DNA from: Piper betle
Taxonomy: Eukaryota > Streptophyta > Magnoliopsida > Piperales > Piperaceae
Length of the DNA stretch: 64,000 nt
NCBI GenBank assembly: GCA_033002965.1
Contig: JAURVB010000047.1
Location: 59,031-123,030 of the forward strand
Direction of reading: 5' to 3'
Under the pieces are notes generated by a model. That model saw only the letters and a program-made list of their open reading frames with translations, did no database searches and was not told the origin of the DNA. Position numbers and translations under genes: made by a program. Positions 11,331-22,849 of this stretch are shown in pieces (positions within the stretch are counted from its first letter, which is position 1; every line of letters starts with the position of its first letter).

Positions 11331-11957
11331 TCGTAGAACTCAGGTCATTTTGCCCAAGGGCCTTTGAGTTGATTTAGTCATTACCTGGATTGGGTTAGTT
11401 GGGTTCGACTCTTGTTTCCATGATTTGAGTACAATATGGTAGTGGTTGCCTGGCCCTAGCCTCCTTTGGCTTCAGAACCCCCGTTGGATGCTACGTGCCC
11501 GACCTATTTCCTTTCTAGTTCGGTCAGGTCAAGTTTAGTTAGATGTTAGGATCGAGTCCCTTACGAGTCTAGAGTGTGTTTGTTATGTGTTTGTAAACCT
11601 TTCAATCAATCCTAGCCCGTGTGGTACCAGCAATGCAATTCCCAAGGTCACCTTGGCTGCCTTAGGGTGAAAACCATAAGTGCCTGCAACTTGCGCTTGC
11701 GGGACCTTTGAGCCAACCACTATCGGGTTAGGGTTTCAGGTTTTGTCTTAAAGGAGCTGGGATGGTGCCCTTGCACCCAAAACTTGAATTTCCTGCCTTT
11801 TTTACCATGATTCAAAGGCATTGCGTCAGCGCCCTTGCACCCTAGAGTTCACCCAAACTTGCATGTGGTTCACTTTATCAATAGCATGGTTGGGTTTTTG
11901 GCTTCACAGTGCAAAGATGCACACCCAACGCCCTTGCGTTGGCCCAGTTTCTTTGGT

Positions 11958-11965
11958 TATAAATA
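11958..11965 (+). promoter_or_regulatory. LTR TATA box
   Basis: TATAAATA, in the same context (CTTTGG-TATAAATAG-GGCCTA) as the copy at 10270. Confidence 0.6.
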
Positions 11966-13141
11966 GAGGCCTACTTCCATGTTTTTCACCTCTTGCCTCT
12001 CTTCTCCTCGGACTCCCCCTTTCCTCCTTTCCTTCCCTTCTTCCTCCTAGCTCTTTCCAGCCTATCCTAGGCCTCTCCAAGTCTAGCCAATCTACCTTGG
12101 GTACTAGGTCTTGGTGTAGGAAGCCTCAAGAGACCTCCACTTGGTCTCCTTTGAGGTAAAGATTCCCCCTTTTGCCTCATTTTTGTGTTGTATGTTGATG
12201 TTTATGTAGACACATGCAAGTAGGTTATTTTTCCATATTGTTTTCGTGTATAACTCTATGTTAGGAGACATTAGTCTTTAGAATCATTTCATCTACATGT
12301 GCATAAAATTAGATATTTATTTTTGAATGTCCTGATGTTGTGTGCTTGTACTATTTTAGTGTAAAATTTATAACTCATGTTGTAGGTGGTCTTTGTGCAT
12401 GATGTTTTGGCTTCTGGCTCTCACAACAGAAAAATCTACATCTTTTATGTTGATCACTTCATCTGTTACGGTGTGTATCTACATGTAAGGGTGCCAAACT
12501 TGAAAAAGACGACAACTTTCATGGTCCCCATGACCTGACCACCTCTTTCCACAATTTTTACACCCTAATGTATGTTTTTGTTGAAGTCAAAATTTTTCAT
12601 GGTTGTAGATCTATGTGTTGGGTTGCTCCTATAAAATTTGCACACTAACATAACCCCTGGTTTGGTGTGTTCGCTATGGTGTATGTATGCTTTGCCATGC
12701 TCTGAGATTGTGCTCCATGGTGAGCAAATTAAAAGCGGTTACCAAAATCTGTAAAGATTACACAAGGACTGCCTAATTATCTACTGAAAAGCAATAAGTT
12801 TTGATATTAATTAAAAATCATTTATGTGGTTAACATAATTGATCTTCTGGAGTGTGGAGGAATGCACGGTGAAACATTAGTTCCTCAACTCTGGATGTAA
12901 AATCTGAAACCAAAAAAATTGTGGTGACATTGCATGAAATTTCTCCCACACTTAAGGTTTTTTTCCAGTAACATCATATGAAAATTTGGGAGTATTTGGC
13001 CCATTAGATCTGGCGTTAGTATTTTCCCAAGCCCAATCGGTCCACCCAGCAGTAGAAATACCTTGGCCAATACCTTCCACTCATGAGATCACTCAAGCCT
13101 AAATACTTGATGTTTAGACCTTAAACTTTACTTGGCTGAAG

Positions 13142-13710
13142 CAATGTTGTAAAAATTGGAATCGGTAATCAAATTGGTTTTTTAAAAATTTTGAATTGAA
13201 CTAGTTCGTATCGGTTCATGACCGAATCATAGCTTATTTTGAATCGACAAAATTTAGTAAGATTGCATATGCGTTTGTATGAAAATTGATTTGCTAAGGA
13301 TAATAAGATCAAAATAAAAATTAATATTGAAGTAACTTTTTGTGAAATTATATTTCATTTTAAAATAAACTATTCTTAAGTACTTTTTATAAACATTAAA
13401 GTACTAAATGTCATAGATAGGGTGAAAACATAAGTAATAAGAAGATCATAAGTTAAATTCTTTGATATTTACACACATTATATCTTTAACTATTCTAAAA
13501 TTATCAAATATTAAAATATGTAAAATTTGGTCGGAATGGTGATTCATGAATTGCTTATGAATTGGTCATACTCAAGTTGAATCTGGTAATTCAAATACCG
13601 ATTAGAGATTCAATCTAGGTATGTTGTTTTAACTCGAATTCTTACGGAGTCAAGTTGAATCGGTTGAATCGGTTGAATCGGATTGGTTCAAAATGATTCT
13701 CACAACAATG
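13142..13710. mobile_element. hAT-like nonautonomous element, 569 bp
   Basis: The ends are CAATGTTGTAAAAAT and ATTCTCACAACAATG, an imperfect 15-bp terminal inverted repeat. Flanks are GGCTGAAG (13134-13141) and GGCTTAAG (13711-13718), an 8-bp duplication with one mismatch, as hAT transposases make. The homologous site in the LTR at 15915-20860 (near 17740) has no insertion. Inside are repeated ATCGGTTGA phrases near both ends, but no coding sequence. Confidence 0.8.
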
Positions 13711-16564
13711 GGCTTAAGCCCACGGTGTTAGCTACCTATTCCCATTGACCCAAGCCTATTTTGAGTCTCCAAGCTCATGAATGACACTTAGCAAAATTAA
13801 TACACGGCCCAAGAATATTGTTCCCATCACCTTAGCCCGACCTTAGTGAGCCTTGGTTACCATCTAGGTCCATGGGCCAGCACTTGGTAAATTTTCCACC
13901 AAACCCTTCGAGTGTTACAGCCTACTGGTCTAAATTTCAGCCCATTTGGATATAGTTTGGCAAGCCCAAAACATTATACGGTGAAGTTCGTTCTGCTAAA
14001 CCTAAGTTTTGGACTTTTCCTACGAAGTGTACGTGTAACCCTAAACCTTAAGTAAGTTACCTTATTAGGCTTAACACTTCATTAAGAAAGTAATTAAGAT
14101 AACTAAGTATCATATATATTGTGCATGTGTTGAGATCTTACCTTGATATGAGTGCCGATGTGATCCCAGCTTGATTTGATTCAATCTCTGTATTGGGATA
14201 CGTAGGGTGAACTCGTTGATCTAGGATATTGAGTTTCACTTATCCAAGTTTGTATGACTCTCTTTTTGCTTCATCTCTACTTGACTCCTTGAATGTTGAG
14301 TATAATTACATTTTAGACACAGGATGACAACAGCTGTGTTTTATCGAATCCCTTCCGATGTCAGGTCATTTAGTCGTGTTTTTCATAAGTTTAACAAAAC
14401 TTCAAGGCTGTCATCCCTTGATGGTTTTTGAAAGACAAGTCCCTACAAAAGGCTAATAAGTATAAGCATGAGGACATACAGTTTTACAGATATGAGAGAT
14501 CTGTACAAGTATTACGAATCGCACTAATACTCTGTCAAACCCTGAGGTAGCACAATGTATGAGGGTACTTCATAACGTAACACATTTTTAGAATTTGTAA
14601 CACTTACTTAATAGTTTATTTGCCACATGAGTACCATGGTAGGTGTTATATAGAGGATGTGAGGGCGTAAGCTTTTTGTATAAATATGATATTTTGCCAG
14701 ACTTGTGTGCCAACTATTTTAATAATTTATCCTTGCTTATAGCCATGTAAGGCTTTCTGTTGTTTTCTAAGTTTCTTGTGGGTAATGGAATCTCAATTTG
14801 CCAATATTGTTTTACCGGTAGTTATTTTGGACCGGTAATTAACTTGTTTGATTACTGTCATTTTTTCTCCGTATTTATTTGGGTGACGTATCGTGGTGTT
14901 GGCCAACCTAGGCACACGATTTGGATGCTGAGAAGTGGTGGCGGGAGCCATATTTTTGCATTATGTATTTGGATTATATTTTGTATGCATGACAATATTA
15001 TTTTGTGGGCATGTACCCTGAATTCCATGAACCTTGTCTGATGGATTGGGTTATGCTATGATGTTTGAGCTCATGTATTTAATATTATTATTACTATTGT
15101 CAAAGCGAAGCAGATAAACTTTGGGTTGAAGGCTCACTATTGTTCGCAAAATGTATAAGTCCCGGAGTCTTGTAACATGAAGAGGAGTGAATCCAGGTAC
15201 TCAAAACTTATTTTGTTGTAGTTGTGTGTTTGTAGAGAAATGTGGGTAGGAGCGTATAGGTCTTGCCGTGTGAAGAACCCATATGAAGACTAGGTGTTAG
15301 GGTATGATGCCCTAGCATCCAATGATGCCTCTATGTATAATTTTCCTTGCCTGGTGTGTAGAACATGTAATCACGACCCAATGTTTAATATATCGCACTT
15401 AGTGTATTAAGTAATCAAATTACCTTATCTAATCACTGAAAACAAATATAAAAATTAGAGCACATCACCACACACTCAACTTCTTAGCTGCATTAGGAGT
15501 GTTACCTTCTTGTAGCTTTGAGTGATCATTAAATTTTTTAAAGTCACCCTCTTAGTGACAGGGGAGGTGCTACCTCTATTGTGGTTTGGAGTGCTCATAT
15601 ATAAGCTATGAGTTTAAGGTCTGTCCTATGTAGTATGACTTTGCACTCATCCTATGAAAACTAGTATGGTGTCCATCTTAAGCCTTATGGTGGGTTGCAA
15701 TAGCCCAATGAGTAGCTTTTAATTTATTTATTATCACAATTCAGTTCATCCTTTCTACCGAATTGAGGTATTACAAAATTTATATTATACTAATATAGAA
15801 CAATGTCTAATTAATCTTCACATATAATATATATATATATATGTATATTTCATAGTTCTTTAGTGTAGGTTTTAATTTATAAATTATTAAATAACTTAGA
15901 TTATAATAATATATTGTAAAATCTGAGTTTTTTGCTAGATGGTTTTAGTGTTGATTCGGTTCTAACCTAGTCCCTGTAGTTTTAACCTCTTCTTTTCACC
16001 TTGTGCTTGTATATGTGTGTGTGCTTTGTGAGCCGAGATTCTATCTTTTCGGTGTTCGATATGCCTAGCAAAATATTATGTAGCTATGATAGTTATTTGT
16101 TTCTTTTATTTCGGTTCCTTTTGAGTCGTAGTGAGATGATATGACTATGTCATTTGCTAGTCTAGATTGCTTTGTCGTGTGTGTGGAACCCTTTCTATTG
16201 ATCATAGCTCGGCGGTTCCCGAGGTTTTTGTCGGCCACCCTAAGATGAAAACCCTAGGTGCGTGCAAACTGCATCCAGCACAAAGGCGCTCTACAAGCGC
16301 CCTTGCGCTGGTGCCTTAGGGTTTTTACCACCCTAGTTTTTGACACAAAGATGCCTCCCAACAGTGCCCTTTTACCCAAGTTAGGGTTTCCAGCTAGCGA
16401 AAAGGGGCCCCAAGCGCCCATGCACCCAGCACATGACCTATTGCATGTGATTTGGTCCACCTCTGACTCACATGCTCTAACCCATCCTTTTTGTGGTCCG
16501 ACTTGGCAAAGGCCAGTGCAAAGGTGCCCTGTTAGCACCCTTGTGCTAGGTCCAAAATTTTACC

Positions 16565-16572
16565 TATAAATA
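16565..16572 (+). promoter_or_regulatory. LTR TATA box
   Basis: TATAAATA, followed by a C/T-rich leader, at the position homologous to 10270 and 11958. Confidence 0.6.
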
Positions 16573-18079
16573 GAGCATGTTTTCCACTTTTTTCACCCCG
16601 TTAGCTCCTTGCTCTGACCTTCCTCTATTCCCTCTTCTTCTAAACTTCCTACACAACCTTCCTAGGCCTCCTTTAAGTCCTCTCCAAGCTAGCTAAGGCC
16701 CTAGGAGTGTAAGGTTTAGGAGTGGAAGGTTTTCAAGTAGGAGGCCCTAAAAAACCTCCTCCTACCAATCTTGTGATGTAAAGTTGCATATTTGCCTCCT
16801 TAGCCGTGATTGTTTGGTTTGTGATGCTTGCTTTCTTGTATTTTTATAATTTTATAATATTTTATTCATGTAGATCTATTTGTTAGGAGTTCATTAAATT
16901 TAGAATCAAGTACGTTGCATACATATAAAAATAATTATGCTTTTTGCAAGATATTTGTGATGTATTATGCACTATTTCGGTAGATCTGATATGTCGCATG
17001 TTGTAGGCGTATATTTAGCATGTTTCATGTGAGTTACCTTTTATGAGCATGTAAGTGTGTCAAACTTGGTGAAAGGTGGCAACTTCCACGGTTATAGTAA
17101 CTTAGCTGCCCCTTTCCTTAATTTTTACATCTTGTTATTGATATGATTTTGCTACAATTGTTTGCATGTTTCTAGGGTCATATGTTAGCTAACTCATATT
17201 AAAATACCAAGCTAAGTAAAAGTCAGTAAAGGCATGAACAAAACCCCTATAACCAAACTATACTTGCTATGTTGTACGCTTGTTGTGACATGCAATGATG
17301 TTTGAGCTATTGTTTTCCTAGGTTGGAAGTTGCAATAAAATGTGTAAACATTATGTAATATTCCACTAAGTGTATACGTGAAAATCAGTAAGTTTGGGGT
17401 TATTTGGGTGTCGTTTCGGTAGTTAATAAATTTGGTGTTGTCAGGTGTAGACGGATGCAAGGTAAAATGCTGGTTCCTTTGCTCGGTTTGCAAATACCAA
17501 ACCCCCATCATTTTGTAGTGAAATGATCTAAAATTTCACCTAGACCTTAGGATATGTCCCTAACTTATCACCTTAAAATTTGGTAGCCATTGGATGGGTA
17601 TACTAGCCAGTAGAAATTCCCCAAGCCTTAGTGGTCCAACCTGTTCCATAATTGCTCTAGCCAATACCTCCCAATCCCGAATCCACTTAAGCCCAAATAC
17701 TTGGCATTTGGATCAAAAATTTTAAAGGACCAAAGTTCACAATGTTGGATAACTCTACTATTTTATGCAGACCAATTTAGAGTCTCCAAACCTATGAAGG
17801 AGCCTTAGGAAGTTTGGTACTGAGGCCTAGGAACATTGTTCCATCACCTAGCCCAACTTTGGTGGGCTTAGTTTGTCATGTTGGCCTAAGGGCCAGCACT
17901 TGGAAATTTTTTAGCATGACCCTTAGAGAGTCAGGGCCCACCATTCTAAATTTTAGTTCCAATCGGATATCGTATGGCGCATCAGAAAATTTGTCGAGTT
18001 AAGCCTATTCAGTTAATTAGGGTTAAGCCTGTGCTAGAAAATTTGACGGGTTAAGCCATCCACTAATTGTACCAGGAAC

Positions 18080-18507
18080 CCCTAAACCCTAACTAAGCTT
18101 ATGTAATGAGTTTTAATAAGTAACTAAGCAAGTTAATTAAGTCAATTAAGATTTTTAGTGCTCATAGTATGTGTACTTGTGTGGAAGCTTTGCCTCGTTG
18201 TGTGTGCCATCTTCGATGGAAAGTGATTATACCTTTTCACTTAAGAGGAAATGCAGAGTGAGCTCACCAAGCTAAGACGAGGAGCTCAACTAACCCTAAA
18301 CCCTAACTAAGCTTACCTAATGAGTTTTAATAAGCAACTAAGCAAGATAATTAAGTCAATTAAGATTTTTAGTGCTCATAGTATGCGTACTTGTGTGGAA
18401 GCTTTGCCTCATTTTATGTGCTATCTTCGATGGAAAGTGATTATACCTTTTCACTTAAGAGGAAATGCAGAGTGAGCTCACCAAGCTAAGACAAGGAGCT
18501 CAACTCA
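18080..18507. repeat. tandem duplication, 214-bp period, two copies
   Basis: AACTAAGCTT occurs at 18091 and 18305. The following ~200 bases (GTGCTCATAGTATG, TTGTGTGGAAGCTTTGCC, AAGAGGAAATGCAGAGTGAG) repeat almost identically, ending at GGAGCTCAACT. It is internal to the solo LTR and absent from the sister LTR. Confidence 0.9.
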
Positions 18508-19064
18508 TCTAGGTCTATAGAACCCCTCTACTTCATCTTCTGCTTGGGTCCTTGAGCGTGAGATTTCATCGAGTTTTAGGCGATAGGACGATAGTAGAGT
18601 CATTTTATTGGATCCCACAAATATCGGGCTATTAAGCCAACCTTTTCATAGTTTAATAAAACTTCAAGGATGAGATCCCTTGATGATTTTTGAACTTGAG
18701 CTCAAGAAAGATATTATAAGATCCATACTGTAATGACCTCGACCCAAAGTGCAACATAATGGGCTAAGTCATTTCTTTTAAAAGTGGTTAACCAAGTTAA
18801 AGATTTATAGCTCATTCTCACTTATAAATATGATTTTATCCTAATCAGGTATTAGATGTGGGATTAAGTTGAGGGAACTCACAAGCCACCTACCTTAGGA
18901 AATTTCGTCCCTGAAATTCCTACACTTAGCCCGAAATTTCCTAAGGTGGGTGGATTGTAAGATCCCTCAACTTAGTCTCAAATCTAATACCTACTGGGAT
19001 AAGATCATGTTTATAAGTGAGAATGGATTATAGATTTTTAACTTGGTTAACTACTTTTAAAAAA

Positions 19065-19153
19065 ATGACTAGGCTATTATGTTCTACTTTTGGGTCGGGT
19101 CGTTAAAGAAATGACTAAGCTCATTACGTTGCACTTTGGGCCGGGTCGTTACA
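19065..19153. repeat. 45-bp tandem duplication at the 3' end of the second TRIM LTR
   Basis: The end of this LTR is written twice: AATGACTAGGCTATTATGTT ... GGGTCGTTA, then AATGACTAAGCTCATTACGT ... GGGTCGTTACA. The two other LTRs of the element have it once, which explains the greater length of this LTR (198 against about 153 bp). Confidence 0.8.
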
Positions 19154-19155
19154 AA

Positions 19156-19167
19156 TGGTATCAAAGC
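19156..19167 (+). other. TRIM primer-binding site
   Basis: TGGTATCAAAGC lies two bases inside the second LTR and is one mismatch from the initiator tRNA-Met primer site TGGTATCAGAGC. Confidence 0.85.
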
Positions 19168-20044
19168 AACCTGGTTCTGTGTTAGATGGTGGGTTGGACT
19201 AGGGACATCAGCTAAAGCTGCCAATTACGAGCTAGAGAAGGACATGTGCTGAGGCTAGCAACAAGCCAAGTGTATGAATATCGGGGATGAAATTTCCTAA
19301 GATGGGTGGATTGTGAGATCCTTCAACTTAGTCCCACATATAATACCTACTAGGATAAGATCTTGTTTATAAGTAGGAATGGACTATAAATCTTTAACTT
19401 AGTTAACTACTTTTAAAGAAATGATTAAGCCCATTATATTGTACTTTGAGCTGGGTCGTTACACATACCCAGACCTATTATAAACTAATAAGAGGGTTTC
19501 GATGTTTGCTTGAGGTTGTCTATGCTTAGCCTATCTAATAGTTTATGTTGTCATGCTTAGCGTGCCAGTTCATCTCATTGTACTTACTATGCTCAGCGTG
19601 CTGGCGTGCGCTCCATCATACCACATCACCGTGTCTTAGCGTGCATGTGCATTTGATTGTTTGAGAGTGCTTGGTGTGTAGAACTCATCCCTTATCTATT
19701 GTTGTGTGACTATTCTGAAATTACAGAACTTCTATCTAAGGGTACAAGATGACCAATTCTCCACATTGATGATTATCAGTAGTTATTTTTAGTCCAGTAA
19801 TCAATTTGTTTGATTACTAGCAAATTTCTTATATATATGTAGGTGAGATTTTGTTGTGATGGCTGGCATGGGCGGATGGATCGGAGGGGTACATGATGGG
19901 GAAATTTGTGTGTGTTGTTATGTTAATTCATGTAGAGCGGATTGTTGTAAGTCTTGGTGTTGTAATATTTTGAGGGCTTGTACTCTATTGTGGCATGTGT
20001 GAGATAGCTTGATTTTTGGGTTAATGGTTGTGTGCGCTTGTGTT

Positions 20045-20046
<2 letters not shown>

Positions 20047-20108
<62 letters not shown>

Positions 20109-20109
20109 C
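20047..20109. repeat. (ATT)n microsatellite
   Basis: About 20 uninterrupted ATT units inside the solo LTR. Confidence 0.95.
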
Positions 20110-21282
20110 GTGAAAGGTGATAACTTTAGGGCAAAATTCTAAGAGTCATTTGCAGGGTGTGTAATCTTCAAAGTCCCAGAGACTGATGTTGGAGCAAATA
20201 AGTACACTAAACTTATTTGGTTGTAGTTGCATATGTATGTCAAAATAATGTAGATTGGAGAAGCTTATGGGTCATACCACTAGAAGAATCTACGTGAAAA
20301 CCAAGTGTTTGGGTGCGATACCCTAACACTTGAAGAATGTCTGCGTAATAGTTAATTATAGTGCATGCGTGGGGTATATGAAATAGGTAACCATAACCCA
20401 TGTGACTCTATCCTTAAGTGCCTAGCATAGTGTAATAAGTTACTTATTTCAAAGATGAAATTAAGTATAAGAACTCGATCATGTTTTAGCAATATTAAGT
20501 TGTCAACCTCTAAGTTACGGAAGAGGTGTTCGTTGTGCCCTTGTTTGAGTATCCAACCTCTGTCGTAGCTGGGAGTACGCATTGCATGTGTAAAGTCATC
20601 GTCTTAGTTGTAGGGAAGATATTGTCTCTCTTGTGACTTAGAGCGTTCATAGAAGGAGCATTTAAGTTAAGTTTCTCTCCTGTCTCATGAATAATCAGCA
20701 TACATCGAATAGTAGCCCTTAGGCCTTAGGGTTTCTGTCTTAAACCTCTTTAAGGGTTAAGATTCTGCTTCCGTCTTAATTTAAATTAATAGCCCAACAA
20801 ATAACTTTGCAAATTATAACTTGCTTCGATCTGCATTCAGGCCAAATTGGGTGTTTTGAATATATTGATAAATTCTATTTAATATATATAATTTGATCGA
20901 ACTAGATTATTTTACTTACTATTATCTACTTAATTTATAATTTTCACTAATTTTTAATATAAAACTAAAATTATTTTCTCAAAAAGTTTAAATATTTTTT
21001 ATTTAGATAATCATCGCATTTTAAATGAGTGGCCCAGCATCCCCGGATGGTTTCTAGCAAGTTAAGTATTACATTCTCGAATTTAAATTTTGTACTATTA
21101 AATTATTAAGTAAATAGAAAATTTTGCAGTTAAAGGTGCCTAATAATGCTATTTATAATTCAAGAGTTACTTGCATGATAGTTATGATTCAAGATTTTTT
21201 TCTTTTTTTTCTTTGTAATGAATTATTAGCTAATCATGACCTAAGTTGGGTTGCTCCGGTATCCTTTCTTTCTTAAAAGACT

Positions 21283-21660
21283 AGCCAAAGACTCGCACTA
21301 TGTGCGAGGTATATTTACAACTTATTAATAATATATATTAAGAATATACAAAATTAATTTTAAAATTATTACTATATTATTTGTAAATAAAAAAATTAAT
21401 ATATATTTAATTTTAATAAAAAAATAATTGTATACAAATATTAAAAGTAATTTTGATTTTAATAAGTAAAAAAATTTAATAACTAACTAGAATTTATTTT
21501 TAAAAAGATTTTAATTCATATATAATTATAGTTTAAGTCTTATTAATAATAAATAACCGTATGTAAATAAATAAATCTAAATTAAGTATATTATTAAGTA
21601 ACAAATTTTAATTTGATTGTGTAATTATAAATATATTAAAATTATGAATATTTTAAAGTG
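21283..21660 (-). mobile_element. Helitron-like AT-rich element, 3' end
   Basis: On the minus strand the terminus reads CTCGCACATAGTGCGAG (a perfect hairpin), then TCTTTGG, then CTAG followed by T. This is the Helitron 3' signature of hairpin, short spacer and CTRR. The adjoining AT-rich sequence resembles, in opposite orientation, the block ending near 37913. The other end was not defined. Confidence 0.55.
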
Positions 21661-22733
21661 TTTAATTTAGGTAGAATTGTAGTTCAATGCTTTCTTAATA
21701 AACAATAATAATAATAATAACAGTAATAATAATAATTTTAAATTAAATAAATATGAAGGGGTCCATAATTGTAGGGCCAAAATTAAATCAACCACGATAC
21801 AAGAAAGACTAAAATACGATCGGAGCAAAAACAAGAGCGCTTCAAGGGGGTTGATTATACTACAGACTACACGTACTAGGTTCGAATTGGGTACGTAAAG
21901 GTGGCCATTGGTTTGAATCAAGTTAAAGTTAAAAGGGTCGAAGGAAGATGTAGCTATTGAGCTAATAAGAGCAACTTCATCCTCTTCCCCAAGGATCCCA
22001 TGGCCGGAGCCTTTAGGGAACTTCCGCGTGATTTGCAAAAGCCATATTCAAGATTTTGTATCATCAATATTATATCAAATAACCTTTTTTTATGAATTTC
22101 TTTTGTAAAGAATCTCTAGGTTGAAAAAATGTAAATATATCTATTTATTTTATTAAATATGTAAAATCAAAGACTTTTAATACAGTCCCACCACATGTCA
22201 CGTGCCTATTTTACAATATTACCATTTATTTCCTATTTGCAAAAAATACTTATTGAAGTTATTTTAGTTAGGATGTGTCATGTGTCTTTAATTATTTTAT
22301 AAAATTAAATTTTATTTCCTATTTACACAAGTAAATTAAATTATAAATTTACCCTTTTATTATTATAAGTAGAAATTGAAAATCTAAATTATCTAAAACC
22401 ACACGTTTAAAAATTCCTAAGTTAGCAGATTCCTAAAATGAATAAATTTATAAATATTGAATAATTAATAAATATTAATAGATTAATAAATTTAGAAATA
22501 AATATAATATATAAGACTATAATTAATAAATATCTACTCTGATACAAATCAAGTAATACAAAATAACATTATGGAAAAAAACTTTTTAATTTAAATGTAT
22601 TATATTTTAAGTTAATCGAAATTTATATGTTAAAATCTAAATCACTTGAAAATAGTGAAATAAATAATAATTAATGGCGTGCTCTAAAACATTTCAATTA
22701 ATTAAAATATAAAAAATAAAAATAAAAATGAAT

Positions 22734-22849
22734 CGTCATATAATATGAGTAAGCATAAAAACCTTTAGTTGGGTCTCCTCATGTAATTCGTCATAATATA
22801 ATATGAGTAAGCATAAAAACCTTTGGTTGGGTCTCCTCATCTAATTAAG
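22734..22849. repeat. 58-bp tandem duplication
   Basis: ATATGAGTAAGCATAAAAAC followed by CTTTRGTTGGGTCTCCTCAT occurs twice with a 58-bp period and very few differences. Confidence 0.9.

Larger units (their letters stand above)
11331..15775 (+). repeat. 3' LTR (~4.4 kb) of long-LTR Ty3/gypsy element
   Basis: It begins next to the polypurine tract with a start close to TGTAGAACTC (the TG is now TCG) and ends GAATTGAGGTATTACA at 15775. The first 1.1 kb matches the truncated 5' LTR at 9607. The whole length matches the solo LTR at 15915-20860, with shared blocks such as GTAGAAAT(A/T)CC, CAAGCCTAAATACTT, GAGTCTCCAA and GGGCCAGCACTTGG. A 569-bp insertion (13142-13710) is absent from the other copy. 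LTRs of this length recall Tekay/Del-type chromoviruses. A possible target duplication is AAATC at 9602 against AAATT at 15776 (4 of 5 match). Confidence 0.85.
18729..19463 (+). mobile_element. TRIM element with three LTRs, the first inverted
   Basis: Order along the plus strand: an inverted LTR (18729-18883); a 72-bp spacer that is itself an inverted repeat (CCACCTACCTTAGGAAATTT ... AAATTTCCTAAGGTGGGTGG); a direct LTR (18956-19153); a primer-binding site; a short noncoding interior; a polypurine-like stretch (AAGATGGGTGGA); and a direct LTR (19312-19463). LTRs start TGT(A/G)AGATCC and end GGTCGTTACA, resembling the common plant TRIM type. The whole unit is bounded by CATAC at 18724-18728 and 19464-19468, a perfect 5-bp target duplication, so it integrated as one piece. 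It has no coding capacity and would need enzymes from another element. Confidence 0.87.
15915..20860 (+). repeat. solo LTR of the long-LTR Ty3/gypsy family
   Basis: It begins TGTAAAATCTGAG and aligns colinearly with the 3' LTR at 11331-15775 up to a degenerate end near GGGTGTTTTGAA. No polypurine tract, primer site or coding sequence flanks it. The 5 bases TATAT occur on both sides (15910-15914 and 20861-20865), a fitting target duplication, although AT-rich repeats can match by chance. Removing the TRIM insertion (18729-19463) and the tandem duplication at 18080 leaves about 4 kb, close to the sister LTR. Confidence 0.8.

Noticed and set aside
16254..16569. Overlapping ~100-residue open stretches on both strands
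   Set aside because: They lie in the LTR U3 upstream of its TATA box and are disrupted in the other LTR copies.
18079..18310. Telomere-like AACCCTAAACCCTAAC motifs
   Set aside because: Only about two units each; one per copy of a tandem duplication within an LTR, not an interstitial telomere array.
21667..22038. 123-residue minus-strand open stretch with a hydrophobic tail
   Set aside because: The apparent membrane segment is poly-Leu from an (AAT)n microsatellite; no homologous motif or promoter.
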